From: DASUPK01 sp963797265
Lineage (GTDB): Bacteria > Actinomycetota > Thermoleophilia > Solirubrobacterales > 70-9
Reading direction: 5' to 3'
Assembly: GCA_963797265.1 (NCBI GenBank)
Contig: CAWCOY010000001.1
Location: 186,001 to 250,000, forward strand
DNA length: 64,000 bases
Below the pieces are notes generated by a model that saw nothing but the letters and a program-made list of their open reading frames with translations, made no database searches and was not told where the DNA came from. The position numbers and the translations under genes were made by a program. This document shows positions 24,914 to 34,134 of this stretch, piece after piece. Each line of letters begins with the position of its first letter. Position 1 is the first letter of the stretch.

Positions 24914-26680
24914 TCAGGCCCTGTCCAGGCTCGCCGCCGCGGCGTCGGCCAGCTCCCGGTGGAGCTGCAGGTTGCGTCGGCGGTCGGTACGCACGACGAC
25001 CATGTGCGCCTCGCTCGCGAGCGCACCATCGAGTGCGTAGGGAGTCTCGGGCACGGCGACGGTCAGATCGAAGAGCCGCGCCGCGTCCGCAGGGTCACGG
25101 CCAGCCGGCGTCCCCAGCAGCGCCTCGAACTCGGCTTCCGGCATCGCCTCCTCCTGCGGCAGGAAGTGGAAGATGCCGCCGCCCGAGTTGTCGATCACGA
25201 TCAGGCGGAGCTCAGGAGCGTGACGCAATGTCGCCAGGCCGCCGATGTCGTGGAAGAGGGCGAGGTCGCCGAGCACGGCCCAGGTGCGGGTGCCACTGCC
25301 CGCGGCGAGCCCGGCCGAGGTCGAGACCAGCCCGTCGATGCCGTTCGCGCCGCGATTTGAGGCGAAGCGAACCCCCTCGGGACCCGGCCGGAGAAACGCC
25401 TCCAGGTCGCGCACCGGCATGCTGGAGGCGGCGAAGACGGAGTCGCCGTCGCGGAGTGCCCGCCCGAGGTGATGCCATACGCCGGGCTCGCTGAGCTCCT
25501 CGAGCGCCTCGATGCGGCCGTCGACCGCATCGCGCACCGCCCGCTCGGCCTCGAGCCAACCGGCGGCATAGGGCGCCCCTGCCACCGCAGCAGCACCGGG
25601 TCGCAGCCTGGAGAGCCGCTCGCCCAATGCTCGGGCGGTCGCCGCCGGTCCCGAGCGCAGCAGGGTGCTCGCGCGGCGAGTCGGCTCGCGCCACTCACAA
25701 ATTGGGTCGATGACGATCTGGTCAAGGCCCTCGATCGCCGCCAGCCACTGGCGCAGCGGCTTGCTCGTCGAGAGGTCGCCGAAGCGGAGCACGAGCTCGG
25801 GCTCGAGCTCCGCTGGGCGCTCCCGGACGATGGCGTCGTAGGCGCTCACGAGCAGCGAGCGATCGTGCGGCCCCCGGCGCAGCTGGGAGGTGGGCTCAGC
25901 CAGGATGGGATAACCGGCGGCGCTCGCCAGCTCGGCGACCGGGCCCGCCAGGCCAATGTCCGGCTGTCGTCCGGCCACGATCAGGCCGCGTGGCGTCCGC
26001 TCGATCCGCTGCGCGAGGCGATCCAACATCGCCTCGTCGGCGCGGGCTGTTACGGAGGTCACCGCGTGCAGCGGGCTGTCGCGACGCCCCTCCAGCGCGA
26101 GCGGGTCGGTGGCCGTCACCTGTCCCTCGACCGGCACCGGGGCGAGCGGCTCGCGCCATGGGACGTTGAGGTGCACCGGCCCCGGGCGCGGATCGCCGAT
26201 CGCCGACGCATAGGCGCGGCAGGCCACCGAACGGAAGTGGAGGAGGCCGTCGTCGTCGGCCTCGTGGGTGCCGACCTCGCAGAACCAGCGCACCGCATCC
26301 CCGTAGAGCTTGAGCTGGTCGATCGTCTGGCCGGCGCCCACGTCCCGAAGCTCGGGGGGCCGGTCGGCGGTGAGCACGATCAGAGGCACGCCCGCCTCAC
26401 CGGCCTCGACCACGGATGGGTGGATGTTCGCGGCGGCCGACCCCGAGGTGCAGAGGACGACGGCCGGGACGCCCGTGGCGAGGGCTGTGCCCAGGGCGAA
26501 GAAGCCGGCGCTGCGCTCGTCGAGGATCACGCTCACCTCGATCTCTGGTTGCCGCCAGAGGGCGACGGCCAGCGGGGTGGAGCGCGAGCCGGGCGACAGG
26601 GCCGCTCTGCGGACGCCGCTCCGGGCGAGCTCCTCGACCATCGCGGAGGCGAGGGCGGTGTTGCGGTTGGCTACGTCCAC
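24914..26680 (-). CDS. menD: 2-succinyl-5-enolpyruvyl-6-hydroxy-3-cyclohexene-1-carboxylate synthase
   Basis: MenD joins isochorismate with 2-oxoglutarate using ThDP to give SEPHCHC. The 588-aa protein begins with NRNTALASAMVEELARSGVR and SPGSRSTPLAVAL, the family hallmark, and contains DERSAGFFALGTALATGVP (catalytic Glu region), LTADRPPELRDVGAGQTIDQ and the ThDP segment AVLGDLALFHDIGGL...IVIDNSGGGIFHFLP. GTG 26680 lies 7 bases after a minus-strand TACCGT box, so it may have its own promoter, 15 bases downstream of menC in the same direction. Confidence 0.95.
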   Translation of the reverse strand: MDVANRNTALASAMVEELARSGVRRAALSPGSRSTPLAVALWRQPEIEVSVILDERSAGFFALGTALATGVPAVVLCTSGSAAANIHPSVVEAGEAGVPLIVLTADRPPELRDVGAGQTIDQLKLYGDAVRWFCEVGTHEADDDGLLHFRSVACRAYASAIGDPRPGPVHLNVPWREPLAPVPVEGQVTATDPLALEGRRDSPLHAVTSVTARADEAMLDRLAQRIERTPRGLIVAGRQPDIGLAGPVAELASAAGYPILAEPTSQLRRGPHDRSLLVSAYDAIVRERPAELEPELVLRFGDLSTSKPLRQWLAAIEGLDQIVIDPICEWREPTRRASTLLRSGPAATARALGERLSRLRPGAAAVAGAPYAAGWLEAERAVRDAVDGRIEALEELSEPGVWHHLGRALRDGDSVFAASSMPVRDLEAFLRPGPEGVRFASNRGANGIDGLVSTSAGLAAGSGTRTWAVLGDLALFHDIGGLATLRHAPELRLIVIDNSGGGIFHFLPQEEAMPEAEFEALLGTPAGRDPADAARLFDLTVAVPETPYALDGALASEAHMVVVRTDRRRNLQLHRELADAAAASLDRA

Positions 26681-26695
26681 CGCTCGAACGGTAGT

Positions 26696-27778
26696 TCAGC
26701 CGAGCCGGCGCGCCGCAAGCGCCTCTTCGTCGATCTCCACGCCCAGGCCGGGGTGATCGGCGAGATGGAGCTCGTCGCCGACCGCGGTCACGCCGCGCCC
26801 GACTGTCGCGGAAAAGAGCCGCTCGGTGGCGAGCCCGTGCGCAACGCCGGCGTCGCCACCGCGCGCGCGAAGGGCCTGCACGGCATGAGCCGCGGCGGTG
26901 ATGCCCACCGGGCCCTCCAGCGAGCTGGACAGGTACGACGGCATCGTCTCGGCGATCTCCAGCGCCGTGCCGAGTCCGCCGACCTTCGCGACCTTGACCG
27001 CGGCGACGTCGCAGGCGCCGAGCTCCCGGGCGCGGCGTGCGTCGAACGGCGAGACCAGACTCTCGTCGGCAGCGATCGTCACCTCGACCCGGCGACGTAG
27101 GTCGACCATCTGCTCGAAGGTGCCAACGGGCTGCTCGGCGAGCTCGATCCGCTGGCGGGCGAGTGCCTCCAGCCGGGCGGCGGCGTCGTCGACGCTCCAC
27201 GCACCGTTCGCGTCGACCCGGATGGCGGTCTCGTCGCCGAGCGTCTGCCGGACGGTCACCACCTGTGTGACGTCGCCCGGCACTCCAACTTTGAGCTTGA
27301 AGGTGCGAAAGCCCTCCGCCGCCCACCCCTCCGCAAGGGAGCGCGTCTCGGTCGGATTGGCAGCGGGGAGCGTCGCATTGCAGGTCACGGGGAGCGCCTC
27401 CTGCGCGCCGAGCAGCCGCCAAACGGGCTCGCCGGTCGCCCGGCCGACCAGATCGTGCAGGGCGATGTCGACGGCGGCGACGGCCTGGGGCGACGCTCCG
27501 CGGTTGCGGCAGCGAGCGATCGCGGACCAGATCCGATGCGGTTCCACCTCTCCGTCCAGCAGCCCGGGCCAACAGCGGTCCCGGATCTCCGCGGCGATCT
27601 GCTCAATGCCGATGCCGCCGCGGAGCGAGAGGGCGGCGGTCTCACCCCATCCTTCAAGACCCTGGCCCCGGATTCGGACCAGGATGAGCCTGCGCTCGTG
27701 CAGCTCGCCGCGCGCGGTTATGTAGGGCTCCCGAAACGGCAGGGAGTAGGGGATGACCTCGATCTCCTCCAGCCGCAC
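26696..27778 (-). CDS. menC: o-Succinylbenzoate synthase
   Basis: MenC dehydrates SHCHC to o-succinylbenzoate. The 360-aa enolase-superfamily protein shows the N-terminal capping domain (LEEIEVIPYSLPFREPYITA), the Lys pair region FKLKVGVPG, metal ligands in IRVDANGAW, ELAEQPV and IAADESLVS, and the second Lys in AAVKVAKVGG. GTG 27778 lies 6 bases after a TAGCAT box. The MLE/N-acylamino acid racemase subgroup is hard to separate by eye, but the position in a men cluster decides for MenC. Confidence 0.9.
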   Translation of the reverse strand: MRLEEIEVIPYSLPFREPYITARGELHERRLILVRIRGQGLEGWGETAALSLRGGIGIEQIAAEIRDRCWPGLLDGEVEPHRIWSAIARCRNRGASPQAVAAVDIALHDLVGRATGEPVWRLLGAQEALPVTCNATLPAANPTETRSLAEGWAAEGFRTFKLKVGVPGDVTQVVTVRQTLGDETAIRVDANGAWSVDDAAARLEALARQRIELAEQPVGTFEQMVDLRRRVEVTIAADESLVSPFDARRARELGACDVAAVKVAKVGGLGTALEIAETMPSYLSSSLEGPVGITAAAHAVQALRARGGDAGVAHGLATERLFSATVGRGVTAVGDELHLADHPGLGVEIDEEALAARRLG

Positions 27779-27804
27779 GGGCCGATGCTAAGCGAGCAGC
27801 CGCG

Positions 27805-28689
27805 CTAGACCCCGCCCGTCAGCCACTCGGCAATCAGGCTCCCGACCAGCGGTCCCTGGTCCTCCTGGAGGCCGTGACCCGCATCGGGGATCACATGGTC
27901 GAGATTGCGACCTATGCGTGATGCCAGGCGTTCCCCGCTCGTGACGGTCAGGACCAGGTCGTCCCGGCCCCAGAGCATCAGGACCGGCCTCGGATCGCGG
28001 CGCATGCCGTCGCATAGGTCCTCGAACTCGGGGACGTGCTGGTCCGGTCGGACCTTTGGGACGCTCAACGGTAATCCCGTGAGGCCGGCCTTGGATTCGG
28101 GTGCGGGAAACGGCGCGTCGTAGGCGTCGATGACGGTCTGCGCCAGCTGTGTGAAACAGCTCGTCTGCATGATCTGGCCGGCGGGAAAGTCGTCGGTGGT
28201 CTCGACGAACTCGCGGAACCGCACCCACCCCTCGCTCATCCAGGCCTCCCGAGGGTCGATTGCGGTGTCGAGCGTGACGATCCGTGCGACGCGGTCGGGG
28301 AGCGTCAGGGCAACAGTCACGCCGATCGGGCCGCCCCAGTCGTGGACGACCAGTGTGACCTCTCGCAGGTCGAGCTTCTCGAGAAGCTCGACGGTGAGCT
28401 TCACATGCTTGTCGAGGGAGTGCCAATCCGAGTCGAGCGGCTTGTCCGACCGTCCGAATCCGGCGTGGTCTGGGACGATGCACCGGTAGCCGGCATCCCG
28501 CACGGGCGGGACGACGTGTCGCCAGATGAACGACCAGGCCGGCTCGCCGTGGAGCATCACCACGGGAGGGCCCTCCCCCTCGGCGATGTGGGCGAGGCGA
28601 AGGTCGCCGACCGTCCTGTAGCGGGGCTCGAAGTCGAAATCCGGTACGTCGGCGAAGTTGTCCTCGGGTGTGCGGAATGCCTCCGTCAC
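27805..28689 (-). CDS. Haloalkane-dehalogenase-like alpha/beta hydrolase in the men operon
   Basis: The 294-aa protein has all the marks of the DhlA-type dehalogenases. These are the oxyanion motif HGEPAWSF at 47-54, GFGRSDKP at 77-84, the nucleophile D117 with halide-stabilising W118 in VVHDWGGPIG, a later acid in LWGRDDLVL and the His in DAGHGLQED. Such enzymes hydrolyse carbon-halogen bonds through an Asp ester. In many bacteria this slot of a men cluster holds MenH, an alpha/beta hydrolase with a Ser nucleophile (SHCHC synthase). Here the Ser is replaced by Asp, so it is either an unrelated passenger or an atypical enzyme serving the pathway. Gaps to menA and menC are 29 and 26 bases. Confidence 0.85.
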   Translation of the reverse strand: MTEAFRTPEDNFADVPDFDFEPRYRTVGDLRLAHIAEGEGPPVVMLHGEPAWSFIWRHVVPPVRDAGYRCIVPDHAGFGRSDKPLDSDWHSLDKHVKLTVELLEKLDLREVTLVVHDWGGPIGVTVALTLPDRVARIVTLDTAIDPREAWMSEGWVRFREFVETTDDFPAGQIMQTSCFTQLAQTVIDAYDAPFPAPESKAGLTGLPLSVPKVRPDQHVPEFEDLCDGMRRDPRPVLMLWGRDDLVLTVTSGERLASRIGRNLDHVIPDAGHGLQEDQGPLVGSLIAEWLTGGV

Positions 28690-28718
28690 CGCTCCGACCC
28701 TATCCCGCTGGGCGGGGG

Positions 28719-29600
28719 CTAGCTCGCCATCAGCATGCCCGCCGACACGAGCAGGCTGAAAACGCCGAGCAGCGCTCCGGTGCCCGCCAGGGCCCCGTTC
28801 AACGCCGGGCCATCAGTGCGGGTGAGGACGGACCGGGCGGGGCGCAGCGCCAGCGGCGCCGAGACGAAGCCGAGCAGCGCCCACCAGGCGCCTCCATGGG
28901 AAGTAATGGTCCCGAGCAGGCACGCATACGCCGCCACCACCAGGCCGACATAAAGCCGGCGAGCGCCCTGGCGCCCGAGCCGCACGGCCAGGGTGTGCTT
29001 TCCGGCGCGGCGGTCGGTCTCGATGTCGCGCACGTTGTTGACGACCAGGATCGCGGTCGCCAGGCAGCCGACAGCGACGGAGAGGCCGAAGGGCAGCCAG
29101 TCGAGCCGCTCGAGCTGCACGTAGTAGGAGCCGTTCACGGCGACCAAGCCGAAGAAGAGGAAGACGAAGAGCTCGCCGAGGCCCGCGTATCCATAGGGGC
29201 GAGGCCCGCCGGTGTACAGCACGCCGGCGGCGATCGACGCGACCCCTACCGCGATGATGATCCAGCCCGCCACCGTCGCGAGGTAGATCCCGGCGGCGAC
29301 GGCGATGCCAAAGGCGAGCCAGGTGGCGATCAGCACGCTCCGCGGGGCGACCAGCCCTGCCGCCGTCACCCGCACCGGCCCGAGGCGCTCGACGGTGTCG
29401 GCGCCGCGCTTGGCGTCTGAGTAGTCGTTCGCCAGGTTCGTCCCGATCTGGATGAAGATCGACCCGATCAGCGCCGCGATGAAGGCCGGGACCCGCGGGA
29501 GGTCCCCGTGATCCTCGATCGCCGCCGCCGTCCCGACCAGCACCGGTGCGATCGCCGCCGGCAGCGTCCGGGGACGCGCCGCCATCAGCCAGATCCTCAA
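28719..29600 (-). CDS. menA: 1,4-Dihydroxy-2-naphthoate polyprenyltransferase
   Basis: MenA attaches the polyprenyl tail to DHNA in the membrane. The 293-aa protein starts IWLMAARPRTLPAAIAPVLV, has the prenyl-diphosphate Asp motif NLANDYSDAKRGAD, the second motif VVNNVRDIETDRRAGKHT and about eight membrane helices. The start is TTG 29600, one base after the menB stop; ATG 29585 is an alternative but would drop the conserved IWL residues. It is coupled to menB. Confidence 0.92.
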   Translation of the reverse strand: MRIWLMAARPRTLPAAIAPVLVGTAAAIEDHGDLPRVPAFIAALIGSIFIQIGTNLANDYSDAKRGADTVERLGPVRVTAAGLVAPRSVLIATWLAFGIAVAAGIYLATVAGWIIIAVGVASIAAGVLYTGGPRPYGYAGLGELFVFLFFGLVAVNGSYYVQLERLDWLPFGLSVAVGCLATAILVVNNVRDIETDRRAGKHTLAVRLGRQGARRLYVGLVVAAYACLLGTITSHGGAWWALLGFVSAPLALRPARSVLTRTDGPALNGALAGTGALLGVFSLLVSAGMLMAS

Positions 29601-29601
29601 G

Positions 29602-30480
29602 TCAGGGCCTCTTGGGGTACTTCGAGAAGTCCGGGCTGCGTCCCTGCTGATAGGCGTTGCGGCCCTCCTGGCCCTCCTCCGTCATGTAGAAGAGAAGCGT
29701 CGCGTCGTGGGAGAGCTGCTGGATTCCGGACAGCCCATCCTCGGTGGCGTTGAAGCTCGCCTTCAGGAGCCGCAGGGAGAGGGGCGAGAGGGCCGCCATC
29801 TCGCGGCACCAGGCGACGGTCTCCCGCTCCAGCTGATCGAGTGGCACGACCGTGTTGACCAGCCCCATGTCGAGTGCCTCCTGCGCGTTATATAGCCGGG
29901 ACAGGAACCAGATCTCCTTGGCCTTCTTCACGCCGACGTTGCGAGCGAGCAGGGACGAGCCGAAGCCGCCGTCGAAGCTGCCCACCCGCGGGCCAGTCTG
30001 GCCGAAGACCGCGTTGTCCCCGGCGATCGTCAGGTCACAGACCAGGTGGAGGATGTGCCCGCCCCCGACCGCGTAGCCGGCGACCATCGCAACGACGGGC
30101 TTCGGCAGACGGCGGATCTGGACGTGGAGATCGCCGACGTCGAGTCTGCCGACGCCCTGCTGAGCGACTACGTCATCGCCGATGTAGCCGTCGTCGCCCC
30201 GGATCCGCTGATCGCCGCCCGAGCAGAAGGCCTCGGTGCCGGCGCCCGTGAAGATGATGGTCGCGACATCGACGTCGTCACGGGCGTGGGTGAAGGCGTC
30301 GCGCAGTTCGGCCAGGGTCGGAGGCCTGAAGGCGTTGTGAACCTCCGGCCGGTTGATCGTGATCTTCGCGATCGAGTCGCCACGCTCGTAGATCACGTCC
30401 TCGTAGTCGCCCTCGGCACGCCATTCGATTGGTGCGTAGAGCTGCTCTTCTGGTGGCGCGTCCTTGTGACGTCTCGGCAT
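29602..30480 (-). CDS. menB: 1,4-Dihydroxy-2-naphthoyl-CoA synthase
   Basis: MenB is a crotonase-fold enzyme that closes the second ring of o-succinylbenzoyl-CoA. The 292-aa protein shows IAKITINRPEVHNAFRPPTL, FCSGGDQRIRGDDGYIGDD, VAMVAGYAVGGGHILHLVCD, GQTGPRVGSFDGGFGSSLLA and KAKEIWFLSRLYNAQEALDM, all diagnostic. ATG 30480 gives MPRRHKDAP; the upstream TTG extension to 30501 would collide with the divergent menE promoter and is rejected. It is the first gene of the minus-strand menB-menA-hydrolase-menC-menD set. Confidence 0.95.
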   Translation of the reverse strand: MPRRHKDAPPEEQLYAPIEWRAEGDYEDVIYERGDSIAKITINRPEVHNAFRPPTLAELRDAFTHARDDVDVATIIFTGAGTEAFCSGGDQRIRGDDGYIGDDVVAQQGVGRLDVGDLHVQIRRLPKPVVAMVAGYAVGGGHILHLVCDLTIAGDNAVFGQTGPRVGSFDGGFGSSLLARNVGVKKAKEIWFLSRLYNAQEALDMGLVNTVVPLDQLERETVAWCREMAALSPLSLRLLKASFNATEDGLSGIQQLSHDATLLFYMTEEGQEGRNAYQQGRSPDFSKYPKRP

Positions 30481-30503
30481 CCCGGCGCTTAGGCTACGCA
30501 ACC

Positions 30504-31844
30504 GTGAAGCTCGACAACTGGCTCGCTCAGCGAGCGCAAAGTTGCCCCGAGCGGACGGCGCTGGTCACAGAGGGATCCAGCGTGACCTATGCCGAGCTCG
30601 AGGCGGAGGCGACATGGGTCGCCCGCCGGCTCGCCGCGTACGGGGTGAGGAGGGAGGCGGTGGCGGCGCTCACCATGCATCCGCGCCGCGAGGAGGTTGT
30701 GCTGTTGCACGCGCTGATGAAGCTCGGCGCGGTCGCGCTGCCGCTCAGCCCTCGCCTGACCGAGGCGGAGCGGGCGGCGGTTCTGGCCGAGGAGCGGCCC
30801 GCCGTCGACCTCAACGACGCGGCGGAGCTCACCCAGACCGAGGCCGATCTGCCGCTGCTCGGCGAGCACGACATGGACGACCTGCAGTGCCGGATCCTGA
30901 CCAGCGGCACGTCGGGCGAGCCCAGCCCGGTCGGGCTGACCTATGGGAACTTCCTGTTCAGCGCGGTCGGGTCCGCATTCAACATCGGCGTCGACCCATC
31001 GGACCGCTGGCTCTGCTGTCTGCCGCTCAGCCATGTCGCCGGGCTCTCGATCATCCTGCGCTCGGTCATCTACGGGACCACCGCCGTGTTGCTCGACGGC
31101 TTCGACACCGAGCAGGTGGCGAGCACCCTCGTTTCCGGCGATATCTCCGTGCTCTCACTGGTCCCCACCCAGCTGATCCGCCTGCTCGAGGCGGACGCGG
31201 ATCTCTCCGCCCCCCGCGCGATCCTGATCGGAGGCGGTCCGGTGCCCCCGGACGCCCTACGCGAAGCGCTCGGCTGCGGCGCCACGGTCGTGCAGACTTA
31301 CGGCATGACCGAGACCTGCTCGCAGGTCACGACACTGTCCCCCGAGCAAGCCGAGCGCAAGGTGGGCTCGGCCGGCCGGCCGCTGCTCACCACCCACGTC
31401 CGCATCGAGGACGGCGAGATTCTGGTCCAGGGGCCGACGGTCGCTCCTGGCTGCTACGAGGCTGACGGCTGGCTGCACACTGGCGACCTCGGGCACATCG
31501 ACGAGGAGGGCTTCCTCTACGTCACCGGCCGCAGCAGCGAGGTGATCGTCACAGGCGGCGAGAACGTGATGCCCGCCGAGGTCGAGGCCGTGCTGCTCGC
31601 GCACCCAGCGGTCGCCGACGCCGCGGTGGTCGGCCGACCCGATCCCGAGTGGCAGGAGGCGGTCTGCGCCCTGATCGTTCTCGCCGGCGATACGGAGGCG
31701 AGCGAGGAGGACCTGCGCTCGCACTGCGCCGGGTCGCTTGCGGACTACAAGGTTCCGAAGCAGGTGGACTTCGTGAGCAGCCTGCCGAGGACGGCGTCCG
31801 GGAAGCTCCTGCGGGGCCAGTTGCCGGAAACGGCCGGTCGCTAG
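30504..31844 (+). CDS. menE: o-Succinylbenzoate-CoA ligase
   Basis: MenE activates o-succinylbenzoate with ATP and CoA. The 446-aa ANL-superfamily protein contains the P-loop-like ILTSGTSGEPSPVGLTYGNF, YGMTETCSQVTTLSP, TGDLGHIDEEGFLYVTGR and the C-terminal catalytic Lys in PRTASGKLLRGQ. GTG 30504 follows TAGGCT (30490-30495) by 8 bases, so it is probably leaderless and transcribed divergently from menB out of a 23-base gap. Other acyl-CoA ligases are possible from motifs alone; context makes MenE the best call. Confidence 0.92.
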   Translation: MKLDNWLAQRAQSCPERTALVTEGSSVTYAELEAEATWVARRLAAYGVRREAVAALTMHPRREEVVLLHALMKLGAVALPLSPRLTEAERAAVLAEERPAVDLNDAAELTQTEADLPLLGEHDMDDLQCRILTSGTSGEPSPVGLTYGNFLFSAVGSAFNIGVDPSDRWLCCLPLSHVAGLSIILRSVIYGTTAVLLDGFDTEQVASTLVSGDISVLSLVPTQLIRLLEADADLSAPRAILIGGGPVPPDALREALGCGATVVQTYGMTETCSQVTTLSPEQAERKVGSAGRPLLTTHVRIEDGEILVQGPTVAPGCYEADGWLHTGDLGHIDEEGFLYVTGRSSEVIVTGGENVMPAEVEAVLLAHPAVADAAVVGRPDPEWQEAVCALIVLAGDTEASEEDLRSHCAGSLADYKVPKQVDFVSSLPRTASGKLLRGQLPETAGR

Positions 31845-31857
31845 CATCCGCCGCCTC

Positions 31858-32856
31858 ATGGCTGCCGACGACGTCCTCTACGACAAGGACGCGGACCTCT
31901 CCGCGCTTCGGGGGAAGACCATCGCGATCCTGGGCTACGGCTCCCAGGGTCACGCGCACGCCCTCAACCTGAAGGACTCCGGCATGGACGTGGTCGTCGG
32001 GCTGCGCCCCGACTCCTCCAGCCGCGCCGACGCGGAGGCGGAGGGGCTCGAAGTGCTCGACGTCGCGGACGCCGCCAGCAAGGGCGACGTCGTGATGATC
32101 CTCCTGCCCGACGAGAAGCAGGCTCAGATCTGGCGCGAGGAGATCTCCGACGGGATCGCCGACGGCAACTTGCTGATGTTCGCCCACGGCTTCGCGATCC
32201 GCTTCGGGCAGATCGAGCCGCCTCCCGGAGTCGACGTCGGCATGGTCGCTCCGAAGGGGCCGGGCCATCTGGTCCGCCGCGAGTTCGTCGAGGGACAGGG
32301 AGTGCCCTGCCTGATGGCGGTGCACCAGGACGCCACGGGGACCGCCCATGAGCAGGTCCTCGCCTACGCGTCGGGCATCGGCGGCGGTCGCGCGGGGATC
32401 ATCGAGACCACCTTCAAGGACGAGGCCGAGACCGACCTCTTCGGCGAGCAGGCCGTCCTCTGCGGAGGCGCCACGGAGCTCGTCCGGGCCGGTTTCGAGA
32501 CGCTCGTTGAGGCCGGCTACGACCCGCGCCTCGCCTACTTCGAGTGCCTCCACGAGCTCAAGCTGATCGTCGACCTGATGTACGAGCACGGCATTCAGGG
32601 CATGCGCCATTCCATCTCCAATACGGCGGAATACGGCGACATGACCCGAGGCCCCAAGGTGATCACCGACGAGACCCGGCAGGCGATGAAGAAGATCCTC
32701 GCCGACATCCAGTCGGGAGAGTTCGCGAAGGAGTGGATCGCCGAGAACGAGGCGGGTCAGGAGAACTTCCAGCGGATGCGCGGAGAGGCCGCCGGCTCGC
32801 AGGTCGAGCAGGTCGGCAAGGGTCTGCGCTCGATGATGCCCTGGATCGAGGAGTAG
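31858..32856 (+). CDS. ilvC: Ketol-acid reductoisomerase (class I)
   Basis: IlvC isomerises and reduces acetolactate or acetohydroxybutyrate with NADPH in valine/leucine/isoleucine synthesis. The 332-aa length matches class I. Motifs are the Rossmann stretch IAILGYGSQGHAHALNLKDS, APKGPGHLVRREFVEGQGVP, DEAETDLFGEQAVLCGG (Mg ligands) and YDPRLAYFECLHELKLIVDL. A TAGCAT box at 31842-31847 overlaps the menE stop and lies 10 bases before ATG 31858, so it likely has its own leaderless promoter. It stands apart from ilvBN, with the men genes between. Confidence 0.96.
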   Translation: MAADDVLYDKDADLSALRGKTIAILGYGSQGHAHALNLKDSGMDVVVGLRPDSSSRADAEAEGLEVLDVADAASKGDVVMILLPDEKQAQIWREEISDGIADGNLLMFAHGFAIRFGQIEPPPGVDVGMVAPKGPGHLVRREFVEGQGVPCLMAVHQDATGTAHEQVLAYASGIGGGRAGIIETTFKDEAETDLFGEQAVLCGGATELVRAGFETLVEAGYDPRLAYFECLHELKLIVDLMYEHGIQGMRHSISNTAEYGDMTRGPKVITDETRQAMKKILADIQSGEFAKEWIAENEAGQENFQRMRGEAAGSQVEQVGKGLRSMMPWIEE

Positions 32857-32867
32857 CCGAGGCGAAC

Positions 32868-33317
32868 TCAGGCGCTCGTCACGGGCTCCTGCTGCGAGAT
32901 CGGCGGCAGGGTGTCTGTCATCAGCAGGAAGTAGGCGGTCGCGCGCAGCTGGTAGGCGAGGCCCCAGCTGAGCACGTTGTGGGTGCCGGCGGCGTTCCGG
33001 CCCCTGAAGACGATGTGGAACCTCGGATACTCCGGCGCCTCCTCGAACCCGAACGGCGGCCAGGCGTCGGTCTGCAGGTTGAAGTACGCGTTTGCGCGCG
33101 CGAGATAGCACAGGACGCCGGCGTTGAAGCTGTAGAGCCCCTCCGGGTAGCGAGCGGTGAAGACGATCGCGAACCAGGCGAGGAAGGCGACCATGAACGC
33201 GCCGAAGACGTAGACGCTTCCCAGCAGCAACCAGGGAATCGCGAGGAAAAAGCGGAAGCCGGTCTTCGACCGGCTCCGCTTCTCCACATAGTCGGCTTCG
33301 TATCCGACTGGGTACAG
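32868..33317 (-). CDS. DUF4389 membrane protein (single domain, probable CTG start)
   Basis: DUF4389 proteins are membrane proteins of unknown role. This one has two N-terminal membrane segments (FLAIPWLLLGSVYVFGAF, MVAFLAWFAIVFTARYPEGL) and the family phrases FNAGVLCYLARANAYF and LTDTLPPI-like ending. Alignment with the upstream paralogue (MYPISYEADP) shows that the frame before GTG 33287 is coding (LYPVGYEADYVEKR) and starts at CTG 33317, one codon after the stop of that paralogue, with GAGG 8 bases upstream. The annotated start is thus CTG; GTG 33287 is the fallback. The two genes are coupled. Confidence 0.7.
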   Translation of the reverse strand: MYPVGYEADYVEKRSRSKTGFRFFLAIPWLLLGSVYVFGAFMVAFLAWFAIVFTARYPEGLYSFNAGVLCYLARANAYFNLQTDAWPPFGFEEAPEYPRFHIVFRGRNAAGTHNVLSWGLAYQLRATAYFLLMTDTLPPISQQEPVTSA

Positions 33318-33320
33318 CCT

Positions 33321-33953
33321 CTAGACCTCGGGGGTGCTGCTCGGTGTCTCCCTCGAGATCTGACCCGCCGGCGCCGCGCCGCTTTCCTCGTATGAGAACG
33401 GCGGATAGTCCTCCGTGATCAGGAGGAAGTAGCCGCTCGTCCTGACGAGGTAGGCCATCGCCGAACGCATCGGGTTGAAGAGGCCCTCTCCCAGCCTGCC
33501 CGTGAACAGGATCGCGAACCAGGCGATGATCGACACCACGTACAGGATGATCGCCTGGACGATCGCGAGCAGCATCACCGGGATTCCGATGATCAGACGG
33601 AGTCCCGTCTTGAGGCGGCTGTACTGCCCGAGCGGCGCGGGAACGCCGATCCGAACTGGGTAGCCCGGCCCCTCTTCGCCGCCGAACGGCGGGAACTCGT
33701 CGGTCAGCAGGTACAGGAAGCTGTTCGTCCTGGCCGACATCCGCAGGTAGCCGGCGTTGAAGTTGTACAGCCCGTCCGGGTATTTGCCGGTGAAGACGAT
33801 CGCGAACCAGGCGATGATCGCCACGATCTCGGCGACGATCCCGTAGATATAGGCCACGATCAGCCAGGGGATTGCGACGATGTAACGGAAGAAGGTTGTC
33901 AGGCGATTCCGGCCGTCCAGGGCTGGATCCGCCTCATAGCTGATTGGGTACAT
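33321..33953 (-). CDS. DUF4389 membrane protein (two tandem domains)
   Basis: The 210-aa protein carries two DUF4389 repeats. The first is YIVAIPWLIVAYIYGIVAEI with AWFAIVFTGKYPDGLYNFNA. The second is IIGIPVMLLAIVQAIILYVV with AWFAILFTGRLGEGLFNPMR. Each ends in an aromatic, acidic segment (LLTDEFPPFGGEEGPGYP and LITEDYPPFSYEE). ATG 33953 has a GGGAGAG ribosome site; the upstream extension to 34025 lacks family similarity. Function is unknown. It is followed at once by the single-domain paralogue, and both are transcribed away from serC. Confidence 0.78.
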   Translation of the reverse strand: MYPISYEADPALDGRNRLTTFFRYIVAIPWLIVAYIYGIVAEIVAIIAWFAIVFTGKYPDGLYNFNAGYLRMSARTNSFLYLLTDEFPPFGGEEGPGYPVRIGVPAPLGQYSRLKTGLRLIIGIPVMLLAIVQAIILYVVSIIAWFAILFTGRLGEGLFNPMRSAMAYLVRTSGYFLLITEDYPPFSYEESGAAPAGQISRETPSSTPEV

Positions 33954-34134
33954 AGCTCTCTCCCAGGTCGAGGTCTCGGGGACTCGCGCCCAAGCCAAGC
34001 TGGGCAGCAGGACGCGTGGCCACACTAACCGACGCGACGGAGGGCATCCAGCCTCTCAACGGAATAACGCCCGCCTTGGGCGATGGTTAGCCTTGCTGCT
34101 CCTCGCGTCCCTCGCCGGGGAGGCGCTGAATCCG

